Notes: generated by a model from the sequence alone, not told the origin. DNA of 64,000 nucleotides from Sediminibacterium sp. Gen4 (GCA_013391385.1 JACBFI010000012.1:1-64000), one strand, 5' to 3'; numbered from the stretch's first letter, positions 25,937 through 35,185 are shown. Numbers and translations: made by a program.

Positions 25937-26728
25937 TCAAACTTTCTTCTTTCTCAGTATCCATAAATCTTGTTTACCCGCTTTGTTTGGATGCTGTTCT
26001 CCATCCCAGTATTCTAGTATCTCAAATTTTTCTTTTAATAACATCCCTAATTTTTCAGGTAGGTGATAGGTAGACATCATTCGATGTCCTTTTTTAGCGA
26101 AAGGGGTATGGTATATTCCTTCTGATTTAATTTGTTGTTGCTGTTGTTTGGATAGTTTTTTGATGAAATGATTTCCATGCGTAGTGATCCAAATAATACC
26201 ATTGGATTTTGTGATTCGATTCAATTCATCGATCCATTTTTGTTGATCATCACTGGCGATATGGGTGAGTACTGAAAAGCCAATGACCAGATCAAAATAG
26301 GCATCTTCAAATGGTAGTGGTGGATATGCCTCCTGAACTTTGAAATGGACACCGGGTATATGCTTTTGATTCCATACAATGGTATCAATGTTTGGATCAG
26401 AGGCAAAAATATTGGCTGATGGAGTTAATTTTTGCAGGTGTCTGGTGATTCTGGAAGGTCCGCAGCCCCAATCAAGTATCGTAGGTGAATTGGGTAAATA
26501 TTGTTGTACGGACTCCCATATTTCATGGGTGGTCAACTCTCCGTCTTCGATAAATTTTTGATAATCCAGAACATAAGATTCATATAATGTATAGTCATCC
26601 GGGAAAGCTATTCCTGGGTGCTTTTTTCGGTATTGAAAATTTGAATATCCATATTGGAGTTGTTGCCAACGAAAAATCAGTTGGTCAAATAGGCTGAGGG
26701 GTATGATCTTTTTTAATCGGTTCAACAT
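25937..26728 (-). CDS. class I SAM-dependent methyltransferase
   Basis: A 263-residue protein with motif I ILDWGCGPSRITRHL (about residues 83-97), a strand-2 acidic residue in FASDPN, and the motif FDLVIGFSVLTHI. The N-terminal 75 residues are an extra basic segment. It resembles Methyltransf_11/23 enzymes acting on small molecules or sugars. The substrate is unknown. Confidence 0.85.
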   Translation of the reverse strand: MLNRLKKIIPLSLFDQLIFRWQQLQYGYSNFQYRKKHPGIAFPDDYTLYESYVLDYQKFIEDGELTTHEIWESVQQYLPNSPTILDWGCGPSRITRHLQKLTPSANIFASDPNIDTIVWNQKHIPGVHFKVQEAYPPLPFEDAYFDLVIGFSVLTHIASDDQQKWIDELNRITKSNGIIWITTHGNHFIKKLSKQQQQQIKSEGIYHTPFAKKGHRMMSTYHLPEKLGMLLKEKFEILEYWDGEQHPNKAGKQDLWILRKKKV

Positions 26729-26795
26729 CCAATAACAAGATAAAGTAGTGAACTAATAAATAAGTAACTTACGATAAATCATTCAATCTGCATTT

Positions 26796-28544
26796 ATGCG
26801 AACTTCAGCATCTGCAATTTTTCATGTAATTTTTATGGTAGGTATGGCAGTAGGATGTAAAACCGACAAAACTGCTGATATAACAAAAAACAGTGAAGGT
26901 CCTCAGTGGTGGAAAGAAGAAATCATTTATCAATTGTATCCACGTAGTTTTCAGGATAGTGATGGAGATGGAGTCGGGGATTTAAAAGGCATCATTGCTC
27001 GATTAGATTATCTGCAAAGCTTGGGAATCACTGCTGTATGGCTCAATCCGATTTATAGTTCTCCGAATGATGATAATGGCTATGATGTTAGTGACTATCG
27101 AAATATCATGAAAGATTTCGGTACCATGGATGATTTCGATCAATTATTAAAAGGGCTACATGATCGGAACATTAAGTTGATCATGGATCTGGTGGTGAAT
27201 CATAGCAGTGATGAACATGAATGGTTCAAACAGAGTAGAAGTTCAAGAGATAATCCGTATAGAAACTATTACCACTGGTGGAATGCAGAGAAGAGAAAAC
27301 CTCCATATCGTTACAGCTTATTTGATGTGAATCATGATGCATGGATGTATGATTCTCTTACCAATGCTTATTATCTCCACTATTTTTCTCGTAAACAACC
27401 CGACCTCAATTGGGAAAATCCAAAACTGCGTGAAGAAGTGTATGATATCATGAAATTTTGGGCTGAGAAGGGAATTGATGGATTTAGACTGGATGCTTTT
27501 CAGTTTGCAGCCAAGGATACCAGTTACCCTGCTTTCCCGGAAGGCTATGAGAAGAATTTTACCAAGTATTACGCCATGCAAGGTAACCTGCATGGTTATC
27601 TGAAAGAGATGAATGAAAAAGTATTTAGTAAATATAAAGTACTCAGTGTAGCCGAAGGTGCAGGTAACTCATTTGAGGATGCACATAAGCTTGTAGATGC
27701 AGATAGAAAGGAATTGCATATGGCTTATGCATTTGAAGGAGTAGATATTGCCAAGCCGGAAGGGTATAGTCTTTTGGTTTTTAAAGAAGTATTCTCCAGA
27801 TGGGATAGTGCTTTTGCGGAAAAAGGCTGGTTGTCAATTTTTCTTGGCAATCATGATCAGGCCAGAATGGTCAGCAGATTTGGGAATGATGATCCGGCAT
27901 ATCGATCTGCATCTACGTCTATGCTCAATACGTTTATCATGACCATGCGAGGAACGCCGTATATCTACAATGGTGATGAGTTAGGTATGACTAATGCCGG
28001 ATTCACAAGTATCCATGAATTTAGAGATGTACAAACCCTGAATGAATACAAGCGTTTACAATTGTCAAATGGTGATCTGGCTGCTTATCTTAAAAAATTA
28101 CAAGCATCCAGCAGAGACAATGGAAGAACGCCTTTTCAGTGGGATGGTAGTAAAAATGCAGGATTTACAACAGGAACACCCTGGATCAAAGTCAATTCAA
28201 ACCATGTCGATATTAATGTTGCTCTACAAGAAAAAGACCACAGTAGTTGCTTGAACTATTTTAAAAAACTGGTACAACTCCGTAAAGATCATGTCGCTTC
28301 ATTGGTGTATGGGCAGTATACTTTGTTGGATAAAAATAATCCGGATATATATGCATATACAAGAGAGAGTGATGGTGAGAAGTTACTGATCGTACTTAAT
28401 TTTTCTAAAGAAACAAGGTCACTAAATCCGGGATTCGATTTGCAAAAAGCACAACTGCTTTTGTCAAACCTCAGCACCAATCCTGTTATTGGAAACGAAA
28501 CGATTCAACTCGCTCCATATCAGGCTGTGATTTATAAACTGTAA
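26796..28544 (+). CDS. GH13 alpha-glucosidase/alpha-amylase family lipoprotein
   Basis: A 582-residue lipoprotein (lipobox AVGC, Cys21). The GH13 barrel begins with IIYQLYPRSFQDSDGDGVGDL. Catalytic residues are visible: the nucleophile Asp in GFRLDAFQF, the acid Glu in SVAEGAG, and the third Asp in LGNHDQAR. DLVVNHSSDEH is the first conserved region, and QPDLNWENP is typical of the oligo-1,6-glucosidase/alpha-glucosidase subfamily (GH13_31-like). It probably releases glucose from malto- or isomalto-oligosaccharides at the outer membrane or in the periplasm. No susCD pair is adjacent. Confidence 0.9.
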   Translation: MRTSASAIFHVIFMVGMAVGCKTDKTADITKNSEGPQWWKEEIIYQLYPRSFQDSDGDGVGDLKGIIARLDYLQSLGITAVWLNPIYSSPNDDNGYDVSDYRNIMKDFGTMDDFDQLLKGLHDRNIKLIMDLVVNHSSDEHEWFKQSRSSRDNPYRNYYHWWNAEKRKPPYRYSLFDVNHDAWMYDSLTNAYYLHYFSRKQPDLNWENPKLREEVYDIMKFWAEKGIDGFRLDAFQFAAKDTSYPAFPEGYEKNFTKYYAMQGNLHGYLKEMNEKVFSKYKVLSVAEGAGNSFEDAHKLVDADRKELHMAYAFEGVDIAKPEGYSLLVFKEVFSRWDSAFAEKGWLSIFLGNHDQARMVSRFGNDDPAYRSASTSMLNTFIMTMRGTPYIYNGDELGMTNAGFTSIHEFRDVQTLNEYKRLQLSNGDLAAYLKKLQASSRDNGRTPFQWDGSKNAGFTTGTPWIKVNSNHVDINVALQEKDHSSCLNYFKKLVQLRKDHVASLVYGQYTLLDKNNPDIYAYTRESDGEKLLIVLNFSKETRSLNPGFDLQKAQLLLSNLSTNPVIGNETIQLAPYQAVIYKL

Positions 28545-28549
28545 TACTT

Positions 28550-29014
28550 ATGAAAGCTATTATTTTCAGATTGCAAATAATTGTAGTGGTTTCTTTGTTA
28601 TTAACAAGCTGTACCAATCAGCAGGAAGTTGTAATTGGTAATAGTGAAGTGATAGAAGAAGATCCCGGCGATGTCATGTATACCAACTCTACTATCATTA
28701 TTCAACTTACTTCATTACAGCTAGATAGTCTTGAAAAAAAAGTAGGAACATCTAACTTTCATATCGGACAAGGGGATTATGTCTTTTATGCAAACGCAAT
28801 GACCGGATTCTTTAAGGATAAAAATGTGGTCAATTATACTTTTTCAGGAGTTCATTCGCTGCGTTATAAAAATGCGGAAGGTAAGGTCATGCAATATGAT
28901 CTTGAACAGAATGGAGAGTCATGGCAACTCTATTTCTATTCACCAGAAAAAGGGTTTCGTCGTATTGATTTTGTAGACTACGAGTCAGCGTTTGAAGAAT
29001 TTTTTAACCAATAA
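28550..29014 (+). CDS. small lipoprotein of unknown function
   Basis: A 154-residue protein with a lipobox (LLTSC, Cys21) and no recognised domain. It starts 5 bases after the GH13 stop, so it is probably co-transcribed with it. The body alternates polar and aromatic residues and ends EEFFNQ. It may be a periplasmic accessory of the glycosidase; this is inference from position only. Confidence 0.7.
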   Translation: MKAIIFRLQIIVVVSLLLTSCTNQQEVVIGNSEVIEEDPGDVMYTNSTIIIQLTSLQLDSLEKKVGTSNFHIGQGDYVFYANAMTGFFKDKNVVNYTFSGVHSLRYKNAEGKVMQYDLEQNGESWQLYFYSPEKGFRRIDFVDYESAFEEFFNQ

Positions 29015-29033
29015 TTCATTTGCTGCTGATAGT

Positions 29034-30035
29034 TTACGACGCTACCATCTCATGCAGATACTGCTTGCTTTCTTCTTTAAATGCTTTTCTTGGTTTCAAA
29101 CCCAGTAATTGGAACATTTGATTGTCTTCATCAAACGATGGGTTAGGAGTAGTCAATAATTTATCTCCGGCAAAAATGGAATTAGCTCCGGCCATAAAAC
29201 ACAGCGCCTGATCGGAAACACTCATTTCTGTTCTGCCTGCACTCAAACGAACCATGGTCTTAGGCATCAGTATTCTTGCGGTAGCAATCATCCGTACCAT
29301 ATCCCATACATCTACTTTGGAATTATGCTCCAAAGGAGTTCCTGGAATGGCTACCAATGAATTGATAGGTACACTTTCAGGATGTTCGGGCATGGTGGCC
29401 AATGTATGCAACATACCTATTCTATCTTCATGTGTTTCTCCCAATCCAATAATACCACCACAACAAACGGTAACACCAGCCTTACGTACGTTTTCCAAAG
29501 TTTCTAATCTGTCTTCATAGGTACGTGTAGTGATGATTTCACCATAATGTTCTTTACTCGTATCTAAATTGTGGTTGTATGCATACAATCCGGCATCAGC
29601 CAGCTTTTGGGCCTGGTCTTCGGTCAGCATACCCAGTGTACAACATACTTCCATGCCCATTTCATTCACACCTTTCACCATATCCAATACACGGTCAAAA
29701 TCACGATTATCTCTCACTTCACGCCAAGCAGCACCCATACAAAAACGAGTAGAACCTGCTTCTTTTGCTTTCTGGGCATATGCCAATACTTCATCTTTTT
29801 TCATCAGGGCTTGAACATCAATACCGGTATTGTAACGGGCAGCTTGTGGACAATAAGCGCAGTCTTCACTACAGCCCCCTGTTTTAATACTCAATAGCGT
29901 ACATACCTGTACTTCCGCTGTGTCATTATACTTTCTATGTAATTCCGCTGCACGAAACACCAGTTCGAGCAAGGGCATGTTGTAGATATCGTAAATTTCT
30001 TCTTTGGTCCAGTTATGACGGATGTCGATAGACAT
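29034..30035 (-). CDS. bioB: biotin synthase
   Basis: A 333-residue radical SAM enzyme that inserts sulfur into dethiobiotin. The 4Fe-4S/SAM motif CxxxCxxC is at Cys55, Cys59 and Cys62 ([12 protein letters not shown]). The second-cluster cysteines are present in RFCMGAAW and EVCCTLGM, and the conserved YNHNLDTS and the Arg ligand in [10 protein letters not shown] are present. I start at ATG 30035, because a longer frame from 30077 would overlap the -7 box at 30054-30061. No other bio gene is adjacent. Confidence 0.95.
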   Translation of the reverse strand: MSIDIRHNWTKEEIYDIYNMPLLELVFRAAELHRKYNDTAEVQVCTLLSIKTGGCSEDCAYCPQAARYNTGIDVQALMKKDEVLAYAQKAKEAGSTRFCMGAAWREVRDNRDFDRVLDMVKGVNEMGMEVCCTLGMLTEDQAQKLADAGLYAYNHNLDTSKEHYGEIITTRTYEDRLETLENVRKAGVTVCCGGIIGLGETHEDRIGMLHTLATMPEHPESVPINSLVAIPGTPLEHNSKVDVWDMVRMIATARILMPKTMVRLSAGRTEMSVSDQALCFMAGANSIFAGDKLLTTPNPSFDEDNQMFQLLGLKPRKAFKEESKQYLHEMVAS

Positions 30036-30053
30036 AAAAATCGATTTAGGGTA

Positions 30054-30061
30054 CAAATATA
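30054..30061 (-). promoter_or_regulatory. -7 promoter box for bioB
   Basis: The minus strand reads TATATTTG, an exact TAnnTTTG, 18 bases before the ATG at 30035. It overlaps the longer reading frame and so supports the shorter start. Confidence 0.5.
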
Positions 30062-30097
30062 TAGGAACAAGCAACAACAGAAGAGCTTTTCATATTA

Positions 30098-30184
30098 CAA
30101 TCTCTGTGTAACTCCGTGGTTTATTGATTAGCATTTTTAACCACAGAGTGTCGCAGAGTTTGGCACAGAGTTTCACGGAGATTG
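30098..30184. repeat. intergenic hairpin, second copy of the CCACAGAG-type repeat
   Basis: The left arm at 30098-30121 (CTCTGTGTAACTCCGTGGTT) and the right arm at 30139-30184 (AACCACAGAG to CACGGAGATT) are complementary with the middle of one arm missing. It shares units with 25814-25911. It is followed at 30217-30268 by a one-armed run of TTTCCTGTTTCT-type units that reaches the end of the rluD gene. Confidence 0.75.
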
Positions 30185-30216
30185 GTAAAAGGGAACAAAA
30201 ATCATTTACTTGCTCA

Positions 30217-30268
30217 TTCCCTGTTTCCTATTTCTTGTTTCCTGTTTCTTATTTCTTATTCATCATTC
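30217..30268. repeat. low-complexity TTTCCTGTTTCT/TATTTCTT repeat
   Basis: A run of degenerate 7-8-base units (TTCCCTG, TTTCCTA, TTTCTTG, TTTCCTG, TTTCTTA, TTTCTTA) with no opposite arm. It differs in sequence from the other intergenic families but has the same degenerate tandem style. It touches the 3' end of the rluD gene. Confidence 0.6.
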
Positions 30269-31315
30269 CTCTGTTTTCCTATGTTGAATATAATTCCTCC
30301 ACTTTTCAATGACTTTCTGCATATCATCCGGTAGTGGGGCTTCAAAATGCATGGGTTGTTTGGTTACGGGATGAATAAATCCAAGCGTCTGCGCGTGCAA
30401 TGCACAGCGTGGACAAATATCAAAGCAGTTGTCTACGAATTGCTTGTATTTGGTGTAGATGGTACCCTTTAAAATTTTATCGCCTCCATATTCCCAATCA
30501 TTAAAGAGTGTATGTCCGATATGCTTCATATGCACACGAATTTGATGTGTGCGTCCGGTTTCTAAAACACATTCTACTAATGACACATAATTGAATCGCT
30601 CGAGTACTTTGTAATGTGTGATGGCATGTTTCCCGATTTCTCCTTCGGGATAGGCATCAAACATTTTACGATGCTGACGATGACGGGCAATATGCGCTTC
30701 AATCGTTCCACTGTCTTCTTGTACATCACCCCATACCAATGCGACATATTTTCTATTCACGGTATGATTGAAAAATTGTTTGGCTAAATGAGCAGCCGCA
30801 TCACCGGTTTTTGCCAATACGATTAATCCGGTAGTATTCTTATCAATTCGATGTACCAATCCAAAACGAGGGAGTGATTCTTCGTCTAGATTCGGATTCT
30901 GTTGCAGGAAATGATAGGCGACACCATTTAACATCGTACCGGTAAAATTGCCGATGCCGGGGTGTACTACCATATTTGCCGGTTTGTTGAGTACCATCAC
31001 TGCATCATCCTCATACACAATATTCAAGGGAATATTTTCCGGTTTCAGTTCGGTATGTTCAGGATTAATGAGACTCATCAACACAATCTCATCACCCGGC
31101 TTGATCTTATAATTGCTTTTAACAACCTGTCCATTAACGGTCAAAAAACCGGCATCAATACCTTTTTGAACCTTGTTACGGGTAGCTCCTTCAATACGTC
31201 CTTGTACCCATTTGTCAATGCGTAAAGGTTCCTGACCTTTATCTACTTTAAAAGTCTTTCGTTCATAAAGTTCCTCAGTGCCTTCTTCAGGCTGGAGATC
31301 CAAATCTTCCTGCAT
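30263..31315 (-). CDS. rluD: 23S rRNA pseudouridine synthase, RluD-like (RluA family)
   Basis: A 350-residue protein with an N-terminal S4 RNA-binding domain (about residues 30-85: LRIDKWVQGRI to GDEIVLMS) and a RluA catalytic domain with HRIDKNTTG (catalytic Asp158). It should convert uridines to pseudouridine in helix 69 of 23S rRNA if it is the RluD orthologue; RluA-family paralogues cannot be told apart with certainty. I start at ATG 31315. A frame from 31375 would extend upstream through the -7 box. Confidence 0.87.
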   Translation of the reverse strand: MQEDLDLQPEEGTEELYERKTFKVDKGQEPLRIDKWVQGRIEGATRNKVQKGIDAGFLTVNGQVVKSNYKIKPGDEIVLMSLINPEHTELKPENIPLNIVYEDDAVMVLNKPANMVVHPGIGNFTGTMLNGVAYHFLQQNPNLDEESLPRFGLVHRIDKNTTGLIVLAKTGDAAAHLAKQFFNHTVNRKYVALVWGDVQEDSGTIEAHIARHRQHRKMFDAYPEGEIGKHAITHYKVLERFNYVSLVECVLETGRTHQIRVHMKHIGHTLFNDWEYGGDKILKGTIYTKYKQFVDNCFDICPRCALHAQTLGFIHPVTKQPMHFEAPLPDDMQKVIEKWRNYIQHRKTEE

Positions 31316-31319
31316 CCTG

Positions 31320-31327
31320 CAAAAATA
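31320..31327 (-). promoter_or_regulatory. -7 box four bases before the rluD start
   Basis: The minus strand reads TATTTTTG, then CAGG, then ATG (31315). The exact TAnnTTTG at this distance suggests a leaderless or near-leaderless message. Confidence 0.5.
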
Positions 31328-31377
31328 GCAGAAACCATCCAAGCGCATTAAAATGAAAGGATATCCGCTTTCCATAC

Positions 31378-31385
31378 TAATTTTG
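31378..31385 (+). promoter_or_regulatory. -7 box four bases before the lipB start
   Basis: TAATTTTG, then CAAG, then ATG (31390). It is an exact TAnnTTTG and divergent from the rluD box 50 bases away. The same four-base gap is seen at rluD and at the cysteine desulfurase gene. Confidence 0.5.
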
Positions 31386-31389
31386 CAAG

Positions 31390-32229
31390 ATGCAGTCAGT
31401 ACTATTCAGGGATTTGGGATTCAGGTCTTATCAATCGGTTTGGGATGAGCAGGAAGCCATGCTTAAAGAGAAGGTGGATATGAAGTCGGCTGCAAGAATG
31501 AGGGATCATGTTGGTCAGGCGACCAACACGGGTAATGGAGATCATGTTGGTCAGGCGACCAACATGGGCAACCAGAAAATGGAGACCGCCATGGTGGGGC
31601 ACCTAGCCCATCATACAATTGATACAGCTATTGTTGGTCGCCTGACCAACCATACAATCCCCCACCATCTTTTATTGGTGGAACACTCGCCGGTATACAC
31701 CCTCGGTAAGAGTGGGAAAACCGAACATATTTTGATTTCAGAACAGGAAATGCAGGAGAGAGGCATTGATTATTTTCATATCAATCGCGGTGGCGACATT
31801 ACTTTTCATGGTCCCGGACAAATCGTAGGTTATCCGATCTTAGACCTGGAACAATTTAAAACAGATCTTGGGTGGTATTTACGAAGTCTGGAAGAAGTGA
31901 TGATCCTAACAATGGCACATTATGGCTTAAAAGGAGATAGGAGCAAAGGAGAAACAGGTGTTTGGCTAGATCCGGATATTCCCGGAAAAGAAAGAAAGAT
32001 CTGTGCCATGGGTATTAAATGCAGTCGATGGATCACCATGCACGGTTTTGCGTTCAATGTAAATACTGATCTCACCTATTTTGATCATATTGTGCCTTGT
32101 GGAATTGTAGGTAAGCAAGTGACTTCATTGGAAAAGGAATTAGGATATGCTGTTCCTTTCGAAGAAGTAAAAACATTGGTGAAAAAGAACTTTGAAAAAG
32201 TTTTTGATATTGTATTGATAGATGGCTAA
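31390..32229 (+). CDS. lipB: octanoyltransferase LipB with a repeat-derived internal expansion
   Basis: A 279-residue enzyme that transfers octanoyl from acyl carrier protein to lipoyl domains. Family motifs are intact: LLLVEHSPVYTLGKSG, RGGDITFHGPGQ, the Lys210 region AMGIKCSRW and catalytic Cys237 in HIVPCGI. Usual LipB proteins are about 200-240 residues. Residues about 39-90 are extra here: two 12-residue units (DHVGQATNTGNG, DHVGQATNMGNQ) and two 13-residue units (ETAMVGHLAHHTI, DTAIVGRLTNHTI), all encoded by palindromic DNA repeats and all in frame. The insertion sits before the first conserved strand, where LipB length varies, so the enzyme is probably active. It overlaps the next convergent gene by 4 bases. 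Confidence 0.92.
   Translation: MQSVLFRDLGFRSYQSVWDEQEAMLKEKVDMKSAARMRDHVGQATNTGNGDHVGQATNMGNQKMETAMVGHLAHHTIDTAIVGRLTNHTIPHHLLLVEHSPVYTLGKSGKTEHILISEQEMQERGIDYFHINRGGDITFHGPGQIVGYPILDLEQFKTDLGWYLRSLEEVMILTMAHYGLKGDRSKGETGVWLDPDIPGKERKICAMGIKCSRWITMHGFAFNVNTDLTYFDHIVPCGIVGKQVTSLEKELGYAVPFEEVKTLVKKNFEKVFDIVLIDG
31504..31656. repeat. palindromic repeats inside the lipB coding sequence
   Basis: A 36-bp unit is repeated in tandem at 31504-31539 and 31540-31575, each holding GTTGGTCAGGCGACCAAC (31510-31527, 31546-31563). The same 18-mer in opposite orientation, GTTGGTCGCCTGACCAAC, is at 31633-31650. A diverged copy with a GGGC/GCCC stem lies at about 31592-31610. The last two form a 39-bp direct repeat. 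All unit lengths are multiples of three. Confidence 0.9.
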
Positions 32230-33242
32230 TCTTTCTGTAGAAAGAATTTATTTTTTTCAATCAGTTCATTGTTCTTATAAAGCTCAAAATCATACCAGCC
32301 ACTCTTTTTGAAATTGGCTTTATCCATGATCAATTCATGTTCTTTTAATTGATTGATCCTGAAAAGTTCTTTTCCCTCCATATCAAAGAATACAATCCGG
32401 TATTGTTGAAAGTCTTTTTCCGGTACGGATATATTCAGGTAGCCGGATGATTTGGTATAAATAAATTTAGAAGGCTTCCATACTTGTTTGGGTACAAAGC
32501 GATGTAATTCAGCTCTAAAAGTCGTGATCTGATAAATTGTGTCTTTTGTTGTATTGGTCACAGAATCCTTGAAACGCTTATAGAATGGTAGTTCTATCTG
32601 TATCAGTAAAGTATCTTTTACAAATACACTTACATATTCTTTCGGTTTTGGAATAAAAGGATTCCAATTGATCTCACCTGGTCTGATTACAGATAAGGAG
32701 TCTTGTGTGAACTTAATCAGCGAGTCACGGAAGTTTCGATAGGCAGTGGTTGATAATTGAAACGCAGGTTGCCCTCTTTTATAAATTTGAATGTACTTTT
32801 CTGTAGGGGTAGTCGTCAGACTATCTTTTTTAATATCCGTTTTAGACATGTCAATACGGGCATCGATATTATCAGTAGCGATTTCTGCACCAACAGTGTT
32901 GGATTCTTCCCCGGGTGATTTGATATCAGTAAAAAAATAATTACCCCCTTTCAATACATAAAAAATGCGGTAATAAATACGTGGGGCTAAAGGAAGCTTT
33001 TGATCAATGTATCCATTGGAGGGAAGTTCAGGCGATTGCGCAGAAAAAACAGTACGAAAGTTAATGCCATCAGTAGAACGTTGTACTGCCAATTGATTAC
33101 AAGATGGATATGGATTGATCCAACTGATACTCACTTTACCCTTACCAATCTCTTTTACAGTAAAGCCGGGTAATGCTCTTTGTGATAAAGCTTGGTGGGT
33201 CATCAATATCCATACAAGGATCAGTAAAATTCTTCCATTCAT
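32226..33242 (-). CDS. secreted protein with fibronectin-like and sorting-like C-terminal regions
   Basis: A 338-residue protein with a signal peptide (MNGRILLILVWILMTHQALSQ). Residues about 24-105 look like a fibronectin III-type domain (KVSISWINPYPSCNQLAVQRSTDG, a typical exported Bacteroidota pattern). The C-terminal 90 residues (GYLNISVPEKDFQQYRIVFFDMEGKELFRI and onward) resemble a type IX secretion-like beta domain, but the family is not certain. The last codons overlap the end of lipB on the other strand. A -7 box ends five bases before the ATG. Confidence 0.7.
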   Translation of the reverse strand: MNGRILLILVWILMTHQALSQRALPGFTVKEIGKGKVSISWINPYPSCNQLAVQRSTDGINFRTVFSAQSPELPSNGYIDQKLPLAPRIYYRIFYVLKGGNYFFTDIKSPGEESNTVGAEIATDNIDARIDMSKTDIKKDSLTTTPTEKYIQIYKRGQPAFQLSTTAYRNFRDSLIKFTQDSLSVIRPGEINWNPFIPKPKEYVSVFVKDTLLIQIELPFYKRFKDSVTNTTKDTIYQITTFRAELHRFVPKQVWKPSKFIYTKSSGYLNISVPEKDFQQYRIVFFDMEGKELFRINQLKEHELIMDKANFKKSGWYDFELYKNNELIEKNKFFLQKD

Positions 33243-33247
33243 GATAG

Positions 33248-33255
33248 CAAATATA
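33248..33255 (-). promoter_or_regulatory. -7 box five bases before the start of the secreted protein gene
   Basis: The minus strand reads TATATTTG, then CTATC, then ATG (33242). It is an exact TAnnTTTG in the same close arrangement as at lipB and rluD. Confidence 0.5.
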
Positions 33256-33270
33256 AAGGCAGTAGGCTAA

Positions 33271-34164
33271 TTAAAAAGGAAGGATATGTGGGGGTAAGGA
33301 TCTGTTACCCTGTAAGCCACCACTATGGATCAGCAATAATCGGCTGCCTGATGTAAAAAATTCCTTTTGTATCAAATCATGAACCGCATAGAGCATTTTA
33401 GCAGTGTAGACAAAATCAGTAGGTATTTTTTCAGCCAACCAGAACTGCTGCATAAAACTTAAAAGTTCAGGCGGGTGTTTTGCATACCCTCCCCAATCAT
33501 AACCATGTAAACATTGGAAATCAGAGTTCTTTTTTGGAGACAGCATGATGATTTGTTCTATTTCTTTCGTAATGCTGAAATGATTTTTAAGTACACTGAT
33601 GCCTATGATTTCCTGTGAGGGGTTTGCGCTCATCCGAAGTCCGGCCATCATTGTACCTGTACCTACGGCACAAATAATATGTGTATAGTTGCTTGTATCC
33701 TGTATGTTTAAAATATCAGCCGCACCTTTTGCTCCTAATAAACCATAACCGCCTTCAGGAATCCAATACCATCCCGACTGATGATAAGTATCCTGTATTT
33801 GTTGCTTATCGCGATAATCAGTCCTGTTGACGAATTGCAGTTCCATGCCATAGCTTACTGCTTCTTTAAGTGTTGGGGATAACGCTGTATCACCATCACC
33901 ACGAATAAAACCGATTGTAGGAATGCCGGCTTCTTTTCCAGCCAAAGCCAGGGCAACGATATGGTTAGAATAAGCACCACCAAAACTTGCCAGTTTGTTG
34001 GCGTTGGTTGTCAATGCTTCGTCGAGATAATATTTAAGCTTAAACCATTTGTTACCACTGATCACAGGATGTATCAGATCCAATCTCAGTATATCAGTAT
34101 GAACATCTTGATTGGAAAGCGTTTTGACTGATTGAATATGAATATTTTGAATATTTATCAACAT
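33271..34164 (-). CDS. PLP-dependent deaminase, D-cysteine desulfhydrase/ACC deaminase family
   Basis: A 297-residue fold-type II PLP enzyme. The PLP Lys lies in SGNKWFKLKYYL, followed by SFGGAYSNH, which binds the cofactor phosphate region, and by GTGTMMAGL. The family deaminates 1-aminocyclopropane-1-carboxylate or D-cysteine; which substrate applies cannot be said, since the discriminating residues were not compared. I start at ATG 34164. The frame continues upstream to a TTG at 34209, which is less likely. Confidence 0.82.
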   Translation of the reverse strand: MLINIQNIHIQSVKTLSNQDVHTDILRLDLIHPVISGNKWFKLKYYLDEALTTNANKLASFGGAYSNHIVALALAGKEAGIPTIGFIRGDGDTALSPTLKEAVSYGMELQFVNRTDYRDKQQIQDTYHQSGWYWIPEGGYGLLGAKGAADILNIQDTSNYTHIICAVGTGTMMAGLRMSANPSQEIIGISVLKNHFSITKEIEQIIMLSPKKNSDFQCLHGYDWGGYAKHPPELLSFMQQFWLAEKIPTDFVYTAKMLYAVHDLIQKEFFTSGSRLLLIHSGGLQGNRSLPPHILPF

Positions 34165-34218
34165 CTGTTCTTTTGGTACTGCTGAAAGTTTTAGTTTCGT
34201 TGCTCTCAAAAGGATATT

Positions 34219-35121
34219 ATGAAACCTACATTAGTCATTTTAGCCGCAGGGATGGCCAGCCGATATGGAAGTATGAAACAGATCCAGTCTTTTGGTCCCG
34301 ATGGCGAAACTATCATGGATTATTCAATTTACGACGCTATCCGTGCAGGATTTGGAAAAGTTGTTTTTATTATACGGGAAGAATTTGCCGAACAGTTCAA
34401 AGCGATTTTCGAACCTAAACTAAACGGGAAAATTGCAACTGATTATGTATACCAGCATTTATCCGCTTTTACCAATGGCTATGCAGTTCCCACAGATCGC
34501 ACCAAGCCATGGGGTACAGGGCATGCGGTATTATGTTGTAAGGGGAAGGTGAATGAACCATTTGCAGTGATCAATGCAGATGATTTTTATGGGAAAGATG
34601 CATTTGCAAAAGCCTATGCTTTTTTAACAACGCAATGTAACGAACAGACTTACTGCATCATTGGCTATCAGTTACGCAATACTTTAAGCGATAATGGAAC
34701 CGTGAGTAGGGGCGTTTGTGATGTAGATGCTTCGGGTAATTTAACGGATATTAATGAACGTACTAAGATTTTCGCAAGACCCGAGGGTGATATTGTGTAT
34801 GAAGAAAATGATCAACTAACCGTATTGCCGGAGCATAGCTTGGTTAGTATGAACTATCTCTGTTTTGCACCCGGATTTATTGGTCTGGCAGAAAGCTTAT
34901 TCAATGATTTTCTGGAAAAACAGGGACAAGAATTGAAATCAGAATTTTATATCCCAACGGTAACCAAACATTTTGTTCAATCCGGTAAAGGAGTAGTAAA
35001 AGTGATTCCAACCTCTTCTCAATGGTTTGGGGTTACTTATAAGGAAGATGCTCCGGGGGTACAAGCTAGCATCAATGCCTTGGTGGCTGCGGGAGAATAT
35101 CCAAGTAGTCTTTGGAAATAA
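34219..35121 (+). CDS. nucleotidyltransferase family protein (sugar-1-phosphate type)
   Basis: A 300-residue protein with the N-terminal nucleotide-binding motif LVILAAGMASRYGSMKQIQ, the PWGTGHAVLCCKG loop, and VINADDFYG, which supplies the metal-binding Asp. It belongs to the NTP_transferase superfamily that activates sugar 1-phosphates. The substrate is unknown. No sugar pathway genes are adjacent. It ends before a repeat and a terminator. Confidence 0.82.
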   Translation: MKPTLVILAAGMASRYGSMKQIQSFGPDGETIMDYSIYDAIRAGFGKVVFIIREEFAEQFKAIFEPKLNGKIATDYVYQHLSAFTNGYAVPTDRTKPWGTGHAVLCCKGKVNEPFAVINADDFYGKDAFAKAYAFLTTQCNEQTYCIIGYQLRNTLSDNGTVSRGVCDVDASGNLTDINERTKIFARPEGDIVYEENDQLTVLPEHSLVSMNYLCFAPGFIGLAESLFNDFLEKQGQELKSEFYIPTVTKHFVQSGKGVVKVIPTSSQWFGVTYKEDAPGVQASINALVAAGEYPSSLWK

Positions 35122-35126
35122 TGGTG

Positions 35127-35166
35127 GATGGCAGATGTCTGATTTCGGATGTCTGATTTATGATTT
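35127..35166. repeat. TCTGATTTC/GGATGTC-type intergenic repeat
   Basis: Degenerate units GATGTCTGATTT, CGGATGTCTGATTT and ATGATTTGA follow the nucleotidyltransferase stop. The complementary units (AGAAATC) occur 60 bases downstream, past the terminator, so the two parts could pair across it. Confidence 0.65.
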
Positions 35167-35185
35167 GAAATTATTGTAAAAAAAT

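Noticed and set aside
29254-29897. Plus-strand open frames opposite bioB
   Set aside because: They are shadows of a strongly conserved radical SAM gene and have no start signals or domains.
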